From Streptomyces actinomycinicus (GTDB taxonomy: Bacteria > Actinomycetota > Actinomycetes > Streptomycetales > Streptomycetaceae): 64,000 nucleotides of DNA. The translations under genes and the position numbers were made by a program. The stretch spans positions 1 through 64,000 of the forward strand of contig NZ_JAERRK010000031.1 in assembly GCF_016741775.1 (NCBI RefSeq), given 5' to 3'. Each line of letters begins with the position of its first letter. The stretch's first letter is position 1. This document shows positions 1 to 9,460 of this stretch, one piece after another. The notes under the pieces are model-generated. The model was not told the DNA's origin. It saw only the letters and a program-made list of their open reading frames with translations, and did no database searches.

Positions 1-36
1 GAGGTCCTGGGTCAGGCGGGGTTCCTCAAGCCGTGA
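1..36 (+). CDS. C-terminal end of an upstream gene (partial)
   Basis: Reading from base 1, frame 1 gives eleven codons (E-V-L-G-Q-A-G-F-L-K-P) followed by TGA. A strong hairpin begins 17 bases after this stop, as expected at the end of a rightward transcription unit. The rest of the gene lies outside the window, so no function can be given. The call rests only on the open frame and the terminator. Confidence 0.3.
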   Translation, partial: EVLGQAGFLKP

Positions 37-52
37 CCTCCGTCCGCAGGAC

Positions 53-94
53 CGACGCCGCGGCCGGCCCCCGCACGGGTGGGCCGCGGCGTCG
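53..94 (+). terminator. Hairpin terminator of the upstream gene
   Basis: A perfect 13-bp inverted repeat pairs CGACGCCGCGGCC (53-65) with its complement at 82-94 across a 16-base loop. There is no U-tract, which is usual for Streptomyces terminators. From 95 to 246 I see no convincing gene. Confidence 0.6.
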
Positions 95-246
95 CCCGCG
101 GGCTCCGGTGTCAACGGGCGCTCAGTTGCACGCCGAGGTGCGGGACGTTGGCTCCTGGAGATCCACCTGGTGGACGAACACCGGGGGCTTCGGCGGTTCG
201 CACAAGGGGCTCCTGAATTTCGCGTGACGCCTTTCGCCGGGGAGTT

Positions 247-687
247 TCAGTCCCGGCCGTCGGCGTGCTGCCAGGGGAATGGTGCGAGGTCGGGCTCGAC
301 CCAGCCGGTCCTGGCCGGGGCGCCGGCCAGTGTCGAGGGCCGGTAGAAGCGAGTGAGCAGCCTCTTGTCGAGCAGCGCAGGGTGCTGGTCGGCGAAGGCG
401 TCGAAGTCGGCGGTGTCCCCCTCGGCCGCGTGGTGGCCCACCAGCTCGACCCATGCCCGGCTGACCGTGGCGTTGTACTTCTGCGGGACGCCTGCGTAGC
501 GGGCGGTGCGCCGGATGCCGTCGGCGATCAGGTTCACCGCCGCGCCGGTCCCGTAGCGCCCAACGGCCAGCCAGGTCAGGTGGACGTGCTGGCGGTGCCC
601 GAAGCGTTCGGCAGCGGCCATCACCTCCTCCATCAGCCCCGTGAACTCCGGAGTCTGCTCATGCGCGTCGTGTTCGTTCCCGCTCAT
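247..687 (-). CDS. Conserved hypothetical protein, MarR-linked
   Basis: A 146-residue soluble protein of unknown function. It has no signal peptide, membrane segment or recognisable catalytic motif. Its composition is mixed, with several His and Trp residues near the N-terminus (HRQHVHLTW). Its ATG overlaps the stop of the MarR gene by four bases (684-687), so the two are almost certainly co-transcribed and translationally coupled from the MarR promoter. It may therefore be the regulated target, for example a small detoxifying or ligand-handling protein, but nothing in the sequence proves that. Confidence 0.75.
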   Translation of the reverse strand: MSGNEHDAHEQTPEFTGLMEEVMAAAERFGHRQHVHLTWLAVGRYGTGAAVNLIADGIRRTARYAGVPQKYNATVSRAWVELVGHHAAEGDTADFDAFADQHPALLDKRLLTRFYRPSTLAGAPARTGWVEPDLAPFPWQHADGRD

Positions 688-1118
688 GCGCCCTCCTCGA
701 TCAGCGCGTCCAGTACGGCGTGGAAGCCCGCGATCGCTCCGGCGGGCAGTCCGGCCAGCGCGCGGCTCTCGAGATCGGCCAGCGCCTGCCGGATCAGGGC
801 CGCTGTGGCGCGTCCGGAGTCGGTGAGCTGGATCAGCACCGAGCGGCGGTCGCCGATGCGCGCGCCCCGGGTGATGTGACCGCGTCGCTCCAACCGGTCC
901 AGCACGCCGGTGAGTGTGGTGGGGCGGGCGCCCACGGCGGCGCCCAGCTGGGACACGGTACGGCCCTTGCCGTCAGCGAGGTTGGCCAGTGCGTTGATCT
1001 CGGACGCGGTCAGATCGAGGTCGACGAGTTCGGCGGCGATCAGCTGCAAGGTGGCATGGGTGGCACGCTGCAAGGTCAGCAGCACGGACCGGTCAGGTGA
1101 TACGGATTCGGACTTCAC
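684..1118 (-). CDS. MarR family transcriptional regulator
   Basis: A 144-residue winged-helix regulator. Residues 35-100 carry the typical MarR DNA-binding region: a helix with LTASEINALANLADG, the recognition segment TVSQLGAAVGARPTTLTGVLDRLERRGHI, and the wing with the family signature GDRRSVLIQLTDSGR. MarR proteins are dimeric repressors released by small phenolic or oxidising ligands. The start is GTG at 1118 with no Shine-Dalgarno. A good promoter lies so close upstream that the message should be leaderless, and a near-palindrome overlaps the -10, indicating autoregulation. The gene is followed by a four-base overlap with the hypothetical gene downstream. Confidence 0.9.
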   Translation of the reverse strand: MKSESVSPDRSVLLTLQRATHATLQLIAAELVDLDLTASEINALANLADGKGRTVSQLGAAVGARPTTLTGVLDRLERRGHITRGARIGDRRSVLIQLTDSGRATAALIRQALADLESRALAGLPAGAIAGFHAVLDALIEEGA

Positions 1119-1126
1119 GGTTTCGG

Positions 1127-1156
1127 ATATTACGGAATCGTATTAATGACTGGCAA
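1127..1156 (-). promoter_or_regulatory. Promoter and candidate operator of the MarR gene
   Basis: On the minus strand, TTGCCA (1156-1151) and TAATAT (1132-1127) are separated by 18 bp, a good housekeeping sigma promoter. Only eight bases separate the -10 from the GTG at 1118, so the transcript is probably leaderless. The 16-bp imperfect dyad ATTACGGAATCGTATT (1129-1144) overlaps the -10 and is the right size for a MarR dimer. Confidence 0.6.
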
Positions 1157-1266
1157 GCGTCCGATGGCATCCTTCACCCATGGCCAGGCGTGTCAAAAGG
1201 GATAAACCACACAGGGAGGGGCACTCGGGGGGGCGCACATCACTACTCCCCGAGGAGCGTGCGCCC

Positions 1267-1827
1267 ATGAGCACGGGAACGCTTCTGGCGATCATCATTC
1301 CCGTCGTGGTGGTGATCGCTCTTGCCGCTGTGGCGGTCTTCATGCTGACGCGACGCCGTCGCCTCCGTGAACGCTTCGGACCGGAGTACGAACGGACGGT
1401 CGAGGGATCCGACAGCCGGCTCGCCGCCGAGCGTGAGCTGAGGGAACGCGAGAAGCGTCACGACTCGCTGGACATCAAACCACTGCCCCCCGTCTCCCGG
1501 GACCGCTACACGCGCGAGTGGAGCAGCGTCCAGGAAGAGTTCGTCGACCGGCCGGAGGATGCGGTGCATGACGCGGACCGGCTGGTGACCTCCCTGATGC
1601 ACGAGCGCGGCTACCCCACCGAGGGGTACGAGCAGCAGATGAAGGACCTCTCGGTGGAACACGGCGCCACGCTGGAGCACTACCGGGCCGCGCACGAGGT
1701 GGAGACCCTCTCCACCCGCACACAGGCGACCACCGAACAGCTGCGGGGTGCCATGGTGCACTACCGCGCCCTGTTCGAAGAATTGATCGCCGACGGCGGC
1801 GGCCGGGCACGGCCCGCCCGCACCTGA
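1267..1827 (+). CDS. Membrane-anchored protein, paralogue of the next gene
   Basis: A 186-residue protein of unknown function. Residues 4-27 form one N-terminal membrane helix (LLAIIIPVVVVIALAAVAVF) followed by an Arg-rich cytoplasmic anchor. The rest is a charged, helical, probably coiled-coil domain of about 150 residues. The block FVDRPEDAVHDADRLV and the end LRGAMVHYRALFEELI recur in the next gene, so the soluble domains are homologous. I start at ATG 1267 because the membrane helix begins there and GAGGAGCG precedes it; a longer upstream reading frame has no supporting site. The next gene begins 28 bases downstream. Confidence 0.8.
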   Translation: MSTGTLLAIIIPVVVVIALAAVAVFMLTRRRRLRERFGPEYERTVEGSDSRLAAERELREREKRHDSLDIKPLPPVSRDRYTREWSSVQEEFVDRPEDAVHDADRLVTSLMHERGYPTEGYEQQMKDLSVEHGATLEHYRAAHEVETLSTRTQATTEQLRGAMVHYRALFEELIADGGGRARPART

Positions 1828-1855
1828 CCGCGATCACGACCGGCAGAGGAACGCC

Positions 1856-2302
1856 ATGCACACGAACGAGGACGCGGACCGCACGACCGGCGGTCTGTCC
1901 ACCGAGGACCTGGCACAACCGGCCGGCACCGGCGCGCCGGCGGAGGCGGACTCCCCCAGAGCCCCCGTCTACCCCGGTGAGAGCACAGAGCCGGAGGCCG
2001 CCGAGGGCACTCCCGCCACCTCGGACGACGAAGTCCCACAGTTGCTGACGGACGAGGAGGAGCAGTCCTTCCGCGAGCGCTGGCAGAACACACAGAGCAA
2101 GTTCGTGGACGACCCCCGTGAGGCCGTTCACGACGCCGACGCCCTCGTGGCGGACGTCATGCAGACCTTGGCCGCCACCTTCGCCCAGCACAAGAAGGAC
2201 CTCGAGGGCCAGTGGAGCCAGGGCGAGCAGGTGGACACGGAGGCACTGCGCGGGGCACTGCGCCGCTACCGCTCCTTCTTCAACCGGCTGCTCAGCACCT
2301 GA
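1856..2302 (+). CDS. Soluble paralogue of the preceding membrane protein
   Basis: A 148-residue protein. The first 65 residues are acidic and low in complexity, probably disordered. Residues 70-147 repeat the domain of the previous gene: FVDDPREAVHDADALV followed by LRGALRRYRSFFNRLL. There is no membrane helix. The ATG at 1856 follows AGAGGAA. A tandem pair with one membrane-tethered and one soluble copy suggests the two proteins interact, but this is inference. A strong terminator closes the unit just after the stop. Confidence 0.8.
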   Translation: MHTNEDADRTTGGLSTEDLAQPAGTGAPAEADSPRAPVYPGESTEPEAAEGTPATSDDEVPQLLTDEEEQSFRERWQNTQSKFVDDPREAVHDADALVADVMQTLAATFAQHKKDLEGQWSQGEQVDTEALRGALRRYRSFFNRLLST

Positions 2303-2315
2303 TCACCGCCGGCAC

Positions 2316-2359
2316 CTCGGCCCGGCAGGCAGCGGATCGTCCGTGCCTGCCGGGCCGAG
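2316..2359 (+). terminator. Rho-independent-like terminator
   Basis: A perfect 16-bp stem pairs 2316-2331 (ending GGCAGGCA) with 2344-2359 (beginning TGCCTGCC) across a 12-base loop, 14 bases after the stop at 2302. It ends the two-gene paralogue unit. Confidence 0.8.
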
Positions 2360-2374
2360 AGCCGTACCGGAAAA

Positions 2375-2470
2375 GGAAACCGTCCCTTCCCCCGGGTCCG
2401 TCATAAGGAAGCCGTCCCTTCCCGCAGGTCCGTCATAAGGAAGCCGTCCTTTCGCCCAGGTCCGTCATGC
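2375..2470. repeat. Tandem repeat, 3 copies of 32 bp
   Basis: Three contiguous 32-bp units lie at 2375-2406, 2407-2438 and 2439-2470. Each has the form GGAARCCGTCC...GGTCCGTCAT, with a few substitutions between copies. The array sits between the terminator and the katG leader. There are no unique spacers, so it is not a CRISPR. It may come from replication slippage; no function is evident. Confidence 0.85.
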
Positions 2471-2579
2471 GGGGTGTTCTGCGTGTTTCGCGGAGGTGTG
2501 GTCCGCGGTGCGCGACCATACGGAAGCGGCAGAAGGAACACCGAGACACAGGAAAACCGAGACAGGAAGAAGGACGGGC

Positions 2580-4772
<2,193 letters not shown>

Positions 4773-4784
4773 GCCCGACGATCC

Positions 4785-4900
4785 GGCCGGCCCTCCGCAG
4801 TACCTGCGCTGACGGCCGGCCCTCCGCAGTACCTGCGCTGACGGCCGGCCCTCCGCAGAGCCTGCGCTGGCGGCCGGCCCTCCGCAGAGCCTGCGCTGAC
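4785..4900. repeat. Tandem repeat, 4 copies of 29 bp, after katG
   Basis: Four exact-length units start at 4785, 4814, 4843 and 4872. Each contains the palindrome GGCCGGCC and a small hairpin CGCAGTACCTGCG (or a variant). The first copy starts 12 bases after the katG stop, so the array can fold into a series of hairpins and may serve as the katG terminator. The remaining 4901-5088 is the leader of the next operon; I see no gene or clear promoter in it. Confidence 0.9.
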
Positions 4901-5088
4901 GGGGGGCCGGCCGTTCCGGCGTGTCATCGGGCCGGGACCGGTCCGCCGCCGCACGGCACCTGCCTCCAGTTGCCCGCCTCTGTACTGCCTTGGGCTGAGT
5001 ACCCGTGCGGCGGCGGGGATTCCACGATGCGAGGAGCCACAATCCTGATCACGGCCGTTTCGGTGGCGGTGCCCAGAAAGGACAGGTC

Positions 5089-5466
5089 ATGGATGCCAGG
5101 CTCGCCCTCCGGATCCGGACGTTCCGGGACACCGGTCAAGTAAGCCCGCAGGTGGCCGACTTCGTCACCACCGAGCTTGAGGCGCTGGCGGCCGAGGGTG
5201 CCACCGTCACCGAGGACACCGCCGGCATGCTGACCAGCCATCTCATGATGGCCCTCACCCGGTTGCTGGACGGCCGGCCGGTCGAGCGGTTCCCCACCGA
5301 CCGGCAGGTCGCCGCCGAGCTGGACCGTCACCCCGAGGCGGCCTCCCGCGCCCGCTCCGTGTCGGAACGGGCGAAGCTCACGCTCGGCGCCGCGCTCCCG
5401 GAAACCGAGATCAACTTCCTGGGCATGCACCTCGCCGTCCTGGCGCAGCACTCGCCCGCTTCCTGA
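5089..5466 (+). CDS. PRD-domain protein, YhfY-like
   Basis: A 125-residue protein made of a single PTS-regulation domain. The two PRD histidines appear in TSHLMMALTRLL (about residue 50) and in EINFLGMHLAVL (about residue 115). In PRD regulators such histidines are phosphorylated by the sugar PTS. There is no DNA-binding domain, as in the E. coli stand-alone YhfY. It is the first gene of a seven-gene operon whose other members all match E. coli yhf genes, which strengthens the call. The ATG at 5089 follows AAAGGACAGG. Its role may be to sense PTS state for the operon, but without a fused output domain it must act through a partner. Confidence 0.8.
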   Translation: MDARLALRIRTFRDTGQVSPQVADFVTTELEALAAEGATVTEDTAGMLTSHLMMALTRLLDGRPVERFPTDRQVAAELDRHPEAASRARSVSERAKLTLGAALPETEINFLGMHLAVLAQHSPAS

Positions 5467-5536
5467 GGGCCCTCCGCATCCCGTCCCCGCCCCACCCTCT
5501 CCCCATCCGCTTCAGCGCACGAGAACAGGACACACC

Positions 5537-5896
5537 ATGGCGAAGATCCTCACCGGTGGCGTCGGCAAGGTCGAGGTCGCCCGGACCGCCCATGAGCTGG
5601 CCCTGGGTGGCGTCGAAGTCAGCGTCTCCAACGACATGGACGCGGCCGTGAAGCTGCGCTCCGGCCAGGCCGACTACTTCCTCGGGACCTGCCACACCGG
5701 AGCCGGCGCCTCCTTGGGTGTGCTCGTCGGCCTCATGGGCCAGCAGACCTGCCACACCTTCGGGCGCTCCGTCCCCACCGCCGACGAGGTGCAGGACCTG
5801 CTCGCCGGCGGCAAGAAGGTCTTCGGGTTCGCCGTGGACCAGATCGATCTGATCGCGCCCGTCCTCATCCACGCCATCGCGGCGAGGACCGCATAG
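5537..5896 (+). CDS. yhfU: YhfU family protein (DUF2620)
   Basis: A 119-residue soluble protein with a small alpha/beta fold. The hallmark segments are NDMDAAVKLRSGQADYFLGTCHTGAGASLG (residues about 35-65) and the ending FGFAVDQIDLIAPVLIHAI. It matches E. coli YhfU, whose biochemical role is unknown. The size and Cys-containing central loop recall PTS IIB or lyase-like folds, but no catalytic function is established. It always sits next to the membrane protein YhfT, so the two may form one complex. The ATG at 5537 follows AACAGGA. Confidence 0.85.
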   Translation: MAKILTGGVGKVEVARTAHELALGGVEVSVSNDMDAAVKLRSGQADYFLGTCHTGAGASLGVLVGLMGQQTCHTFGRSVPTADEVQDLLAGGKKVFGFAVDQIDLIAPVLIHAIAARTA

Positions 5897-5935
5897 CCGC
5901 CCACGGGCGCACACCCCTCACGAAGGCCCGTCACC

Positions 5936-7291
5936 GTGCACCCATCGGCGTCCCCCGTCACCGGCGGCCCCGGTTCCCTCCACCTCACGCCGCTTCAGAT
6001 CGCGCTCGTCGTCGCGGTCTGCGCCCTGTCCGCGCTGCTGGTCAACATGGCGGTCGCCGTGTTCCACGACGGCGTGCGCCCCTTCATGCTCGACCACCGG
6101 CAAGGGCGGATGAAGCGGCGGGAGATCACCCCCCTGGCGTTCAGTCTCTCCGCGGGGTTCGTCTTCGGCCTCGGTGCGCCGATGGCCTTCTCCACCGGCG
6201 TGCTCAACCCGTGGATCCTCTTCCTTCCCACCGACGTCCTCGGCCTGCTGGCGGCCAGGCGATGGCTGGCAGTCGTGCTGGGCGCGGTGTGGGCGTTGCT
6301 GGTGGTGTTCGGTCTCTCCCGAGCGACGCAGGCGGCGCAGTCACTGCCCGTGGATTTCCTCACGGCGATGCAGTCGCTGTCCGACCCGGTGATGTACCTG
6401 TTCGCGTTCTTCCCGGCGGTCGCCGTCGCCTACCAGTTCGGCAGGGCGCGTGGGGCGATCGCCTTCGCCGTCGAGGGCGTTCTCATGCTCGCCTCCGCGC
6501 ACGTCTGGAAGGGTGTCTTCCCCGGTGCGCTCTCCATGGCCGTCGGGATGCTGCTGCTCGTGGGCCTCGCCCTCCACCACGACCTGGTGAAGCGGCGCGC
6601 GGCACGCGAGGAGGCACGGGCCCGGGGCGCTCGGCCGCCGGTTCCGGACACGTCCGCCGACTCCCTCTTCGGCGCCAACGCCAAACGCCTGCGCACCCAC
6701 CTGCCCTGGCTGATGGCGCTGGGCGGGCTGGTCGGAACACTGTGCGCGACCGGCGCTTTCGCGGGCGGTGAGGCCACCAGCTACCTCGTGCAGCACGGTG
6801 ACATGGTCAATGCGGCCCAGGTCGACTTCTACCGCACGTTCGGCTTCGTCCCGCTGATCGGCCTGACCTCCCTCGCCTCCGGTACCTTCGCGACCAATGG
6901 CGTCAACTTCGTGTACGCCGTGGGGTACATCGCACCGAACGTGGCCGTCGCCGCGCTGGCCGGAGCCGCCGTCTTCACCGTCGAAGTGCTGGCCCTGACG
7001 CAGCTGGGAAAGCTCTTCGCCCACGTTCCCTCGGTCCAGGACGCCGCCGACCACATCCGCCATGCGATCAACCAGGTGCTGGAGCTGGGGATTCTGTTCG
7101 GCTCGGTCCTCGCGGGGATGCGGATGGCCGGAGGGACGGGGATCGCCCTGGTCGGAGGCATGTACGTACTGAACGAGGCCATGGGCCGGCCCGTGATCCG
7201 GCTGGCCGCCGCGCCCGTCGCCGTCATCTGCACGGGACTCCTCCTCAACGTCGCGTACTGGTCCCACCTGTTCACGCCGCTCAAGGGCTGA
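5936..7291 (+). CDS. yhfT: YhfT family integral membrane protein
   Basis: A 451-residue polytopic membrane protein with roughly ten hydrophobic segments. The first is LQIALVVAVCALSALLVNMAV at about residue 20, and the C-terminal half has paired segments rich in Gly and Ala (FVYAVGYIAPNVAVAALAGAAVF). It matches E. coli YhfT, a presumed transporter of unknown substrate. Its place inside a catabolic-looking gene set suggests it imports the pathway's substrate, working with YhfU. The GTG start at 5936 follows GAAGG. The php gene begins three bases after its stop, so expression is tightly coupled. Confidence 0.85.
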   Translation: MHPSASPVTGGPGSLHLTPLQIALVVAVCALSALLVNMAVAVFHDGVRPFMLDHRQGRMKRREITPLAFSLSAGFVFGLGAPMAFSTGVLNPWILFLPTDVLGLLAARRWLAVVLGAVWALLVVFGLSRATQAAQSLPVDFLTAMQSLSDPVMYLFAFFPAVAVAYQFGRARGAIAFAVEGVLMLASAHVWKGVFPGALSMAVGMLLLVGLALHHDLVKRRAAREEARARGARPPVPDTSADSLFGANAKRLRTHLPWLMALGGLVGTLCATGAFAGGEATSYLVQHGDMVNAAQVDFYRTFGFVPLIGLTSLASGTFATNGVNFVYAVGYIAPNVAVAALAGAAVFTVEVLALTQLGKLFAHVPSVQDAADHIRHAINQVLELGILFGSVLAGMRMAGGTGIALVGGMYVLNEAMGRPVIRLAAAPVAVICTGLLLNVAYWSHLFTPLKG

Positions 7292-7294
7292 GGG

Positions 7295-8287
7295 ATGCCG
7301 GCCACCGAGAACCTCCACCCCACGACGGCACGGGGACGCCCCTCCACCGGCCACGTCCGTACCGTCACCGGACCGGTCCCCCTGTCCCGCATCCGCGGCC
7401 CGGTGCTCGCGCACGAACACCTGGCCCTCGACCTCGGCCGCGACACCGACCCGGACGCGGTGCTGCTCCCCGCCACGCACGGCCCGCACGTCGTCGCCGA
7501 ACTCGCGGCACTCCGGGAGGAGTTCGGCCTCGCCCTCGTCATCGAGCTGACCTGCCGGGGCATGGGGCGCGACGCGCGCGCACTGGCCCGGATGTCCGCC
7601 GCGTCGGGAGTCGCGGTGGTCGCCGGCACCGGCTGGTACTACGGACGGTTCCACCCGGACGGTCTCGGCCGTGCCGGCGTCGGGGAACTCACCGACGTGC
7701 TGGTGCGGGACATCGAGCACGGGATCGGGCCGCTCGCCGTCCGGCCCGGCGTCATCGGCGAGGTCGGCAGCCACGGCGAACGGCCCGCCGCGGGCGAGGC
7801 GCGGGTCCTCGTCGCGGCTGCCCGCGCTGCCGTGTCGACGGGGCTGTCGGTGGCCACCCACGCGCAACTGGGCGTGGGCGGTCCGGGCCAGCTCGAGCTG
7901 CTCATCGGCGCGGGTCTGCCCGCCCACCGGGTGAGCATCGGACACCAGGACCTGCTCGACGACCCCTGCGTCCACCGCCGATTGGCAGCCTCCGGCGCCT
8001 ACGTCGCCTTCGACACCATCGGGAAGCGGACCTACCGGAGCGACGAGACCCGGCTCCGGCTGGTGCTCGCCCTGCTGGAGGCCGGGCACGCCGACCGGGT
8101 GCTGCTCAGCTGCGACATCTCCCGGCACCGCTACCTCCTGAACGAAGGAGGCCACGGGTACGGGCACCTGTTCCGCTCCTTCCTGCCCGCTCTGCGCGCG
8201 AGAGGCGTGGACGACGAGCTGATCGACCTGATGACCCGCCGCAATCCGCTGCGCTTCCTGACCGGCGCGGCGAAGGGAGGTGCCTGA
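7295..8287 (+). CDS. php: Phosphotriesterase homology protein (Php/YhfV)
   Basis: A 330-residue amidohydrolase-superfamily enzyme with a binuclear metal centre. Visible ligands are His40 and His42 (AHEHL), the bridging Glu in GVIGEVGSHGE, His in ATHAQLG, His in SIGHQDL and Asp in LLSCDIS. Having Glu rather than the carbamylated Lys of true phosphotriesterases matches E. coli Php. Relatives hydrolyse lactones or phosphate esters; the physiological substrate of Php is unknown. It lies between the transporter-like YhfT and the PLP enzyme YhfS in the operon, so it probably processes an intermediate of the same pathway. Confidence 0.9.
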   Translation: MPATENLHPTTARGRPSTGHVRTVTGPVPLSRIRGPVLAHEHLALDLGRDTDPDAVLLPATHGPHVVAELAALREEFGLALVIELTCRGMGRDARALARMSAASGVAVVAGTGWYYGRFHPDGLGRAGVGELTDVLVRDIEHGIGPLAVRPGVIGEVGSHGERPAAGEARVLVAAARAAVSTGLSVATHAQLGVGGPGQLELLIGAGLPAHRVSIGHQDLLDDPCVHRRLAASGAYVAFDTIGKRTYRSDETRLRLVLALLEAGHADRVLLSCDISRHRYLLNEGGHGYGHLFRSFLPALRARGVDDELIDLMTRRNPLRFLTGAAKGGA

Positions 8288-8291
8288 TCCG

Positions 8292-9458
8292 GTGGACGCG
8301 GACGAGCTGACACGAGGGACGGACAGAGCTGGGATGCAGCGCACCCACGTCGGTCTGCCGCAGACCTCCCCCCTGCCCACGGTGCCGTTGCCGGACGCGA
8401 CGGCCACACAGTTCCGGCTGCTGGAATGCACCGCACGCCACTTCGAGGGACAGCAGCTCTTCGCGGCCGACTCGGGCGTGGTACCGGGTCTGGGCCGGCC
8501 CCGCACCACCGCGAAGGTGGAAGCCGTCCTGGCCGATTTCTTCCGCTGCGATGCGGCGGCCCTCGTCCAGGGCGCCGGCACCGGTGCCATCCGCGCCGCC
8601 CTCGGCGCCGCGGTCCGGCCCGGGGATCCGCTGCTCGTCCACCGCGCACCGGTCTACCGCAGTACCGGGGTCACGCTCCGCGGGCTGGGCGTGGAGACGG
8701 TCGAGGTCGACTTCAACGACCGGCAGGCGCTGACCGCGGCCCTCGCTTCGGCGCGGTTCTCCTGGGCGTACGTCCAGCACACGCGTCAGCGCCTGGCCGA
8801 CTCCTACGATCCGGCCGCGGTGCTGGCCGCCTGCCGGACGAGGGGCGTGCGGACCGTCGTCGACGACAACTACGCGGTGCTGCGGGTTCCCGCCTGCGGT
8901 GTCGAACTCGGCGCCGACGTCTCGTGCTTCTCGCTCTTCAAGCTGCACGGCCCGGAGGGCATCGGCGTGGTGGCCGGCGCCCAGGACGTCGTCGACCGGG
9001 TCCGCGCCGACAACTACTCCGGGGGCGGACAGGTCCAGGGCCACCAGGCACTCGACGCTCTGCGGGCGCTCACCCACGTCCCCGTCCTGTGGTCGGTGCA
9101 GTCCCAGGTCGTCACCGATGCCGCGCGGCGGCTGGCCGCGGGCGAAGTGCCGGGCGTCGCCGAGGTCCGCATCGCCAACGCGCAGGACCGCTGCCTGCTC
9201 GTACGCCTCGACCGGCCCGTCGCCCGTCGCCTTCCCGCGACCGCGGCCCGCTACGGTGCGGCGCCCTATCCGGTCGGCTCCAACTCCCGCTACGAGGTGG
9301 CCCCGCTGTTCTACCGGCTGTCCGGTTCCGTGCTCGACGACGCCCCGGCACTCGCCGACACGACCGTGCGGATCAACCCCATGCGGGCCGGCGCCGACCT
9401 GGTCCTGGACATCCTCCGCCGCTCACTGACCGACCTGCACCAGGGCAAGGACGACTGA
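8292..9458 (+). CDS. yhfS: YhfS-type PLP-dependent enzyme
   Basis: A PLP enzyme of fold type I (388 residues from GTG 8292) in the aminotransferase/transsulfuration group. The Schiff-base lysine is Lys217 in SCFSLFKLHGPEGIG. The cofactor region also shows VQGAGTGAIRAAL (phosphate-binding turn) and VVDDNYAVLRV (Asp facing the pyridine nitrogen). The match to E. coli YhfS runs full length. The reaction is unknown; lyase, aminotransferase or synthase chemistry is possible. GTG codons at 8280 and 8292 and ATG at 8334 are all possible starts. I chose 8292 because GGGAGG (8275-8280) precedes it at usable spacing. The next gene starts three bases after its stop. Confidence 0.85.
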   Translation: MDADELTRGTDRAGMQRTHVGLPQTSPLPTVPLPDATATQFRLLECTARHFEGQQLFAADSGVVPGLGRPRTTAKVEAVLADFFRCDAAALVQGAGTGAIRAALGAAVRPGDPLLVHRAPVYRSTGVTLRGLGVETVEVDFNDRQALTAALASARFSWAYVQHTRQRLADSYDPAAVLAACRTRGVRTVVDDNYAVLRVPACGVELGADVSCFSLFKLHGPEGIGVVAGAQDVVDRVRADNYSGGGQVQGHQALDALRALTHVPVLWSVQSQVVTDAARRLAAGEVPGVAEVRIANAQDRCLLVRLDRPVARRLPATAARYGAAPYPVGSNSRYEVAPLFYRLSGSVLDDAPALADTTVRINPMRAGADLVLDILRRSLTDLHQGKDD

Positions 9459-9460
9459 CC

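Noticed and set aside
122..205. A 27-codon leftward frame with TTG start and AGGAG ahead of it, possibly a small peptide.
   Set aside because: The length and rare start are easily met by chance at this GC content, and no precursor-peptide motif or modifying enzyme is nearby.
4785..4900. Repeat array considered as a CRISPR.
   Set aside because: Units are contiguous with no unique spacers, and no cas gene is present in the window.
5537..5896. YhfU as a PTS IIB component.
   Set aside because: The size is similar and a PRD protein is adjacent, but the sequence fits DUF2620 and no IIA, IIC or HPr gene is present.
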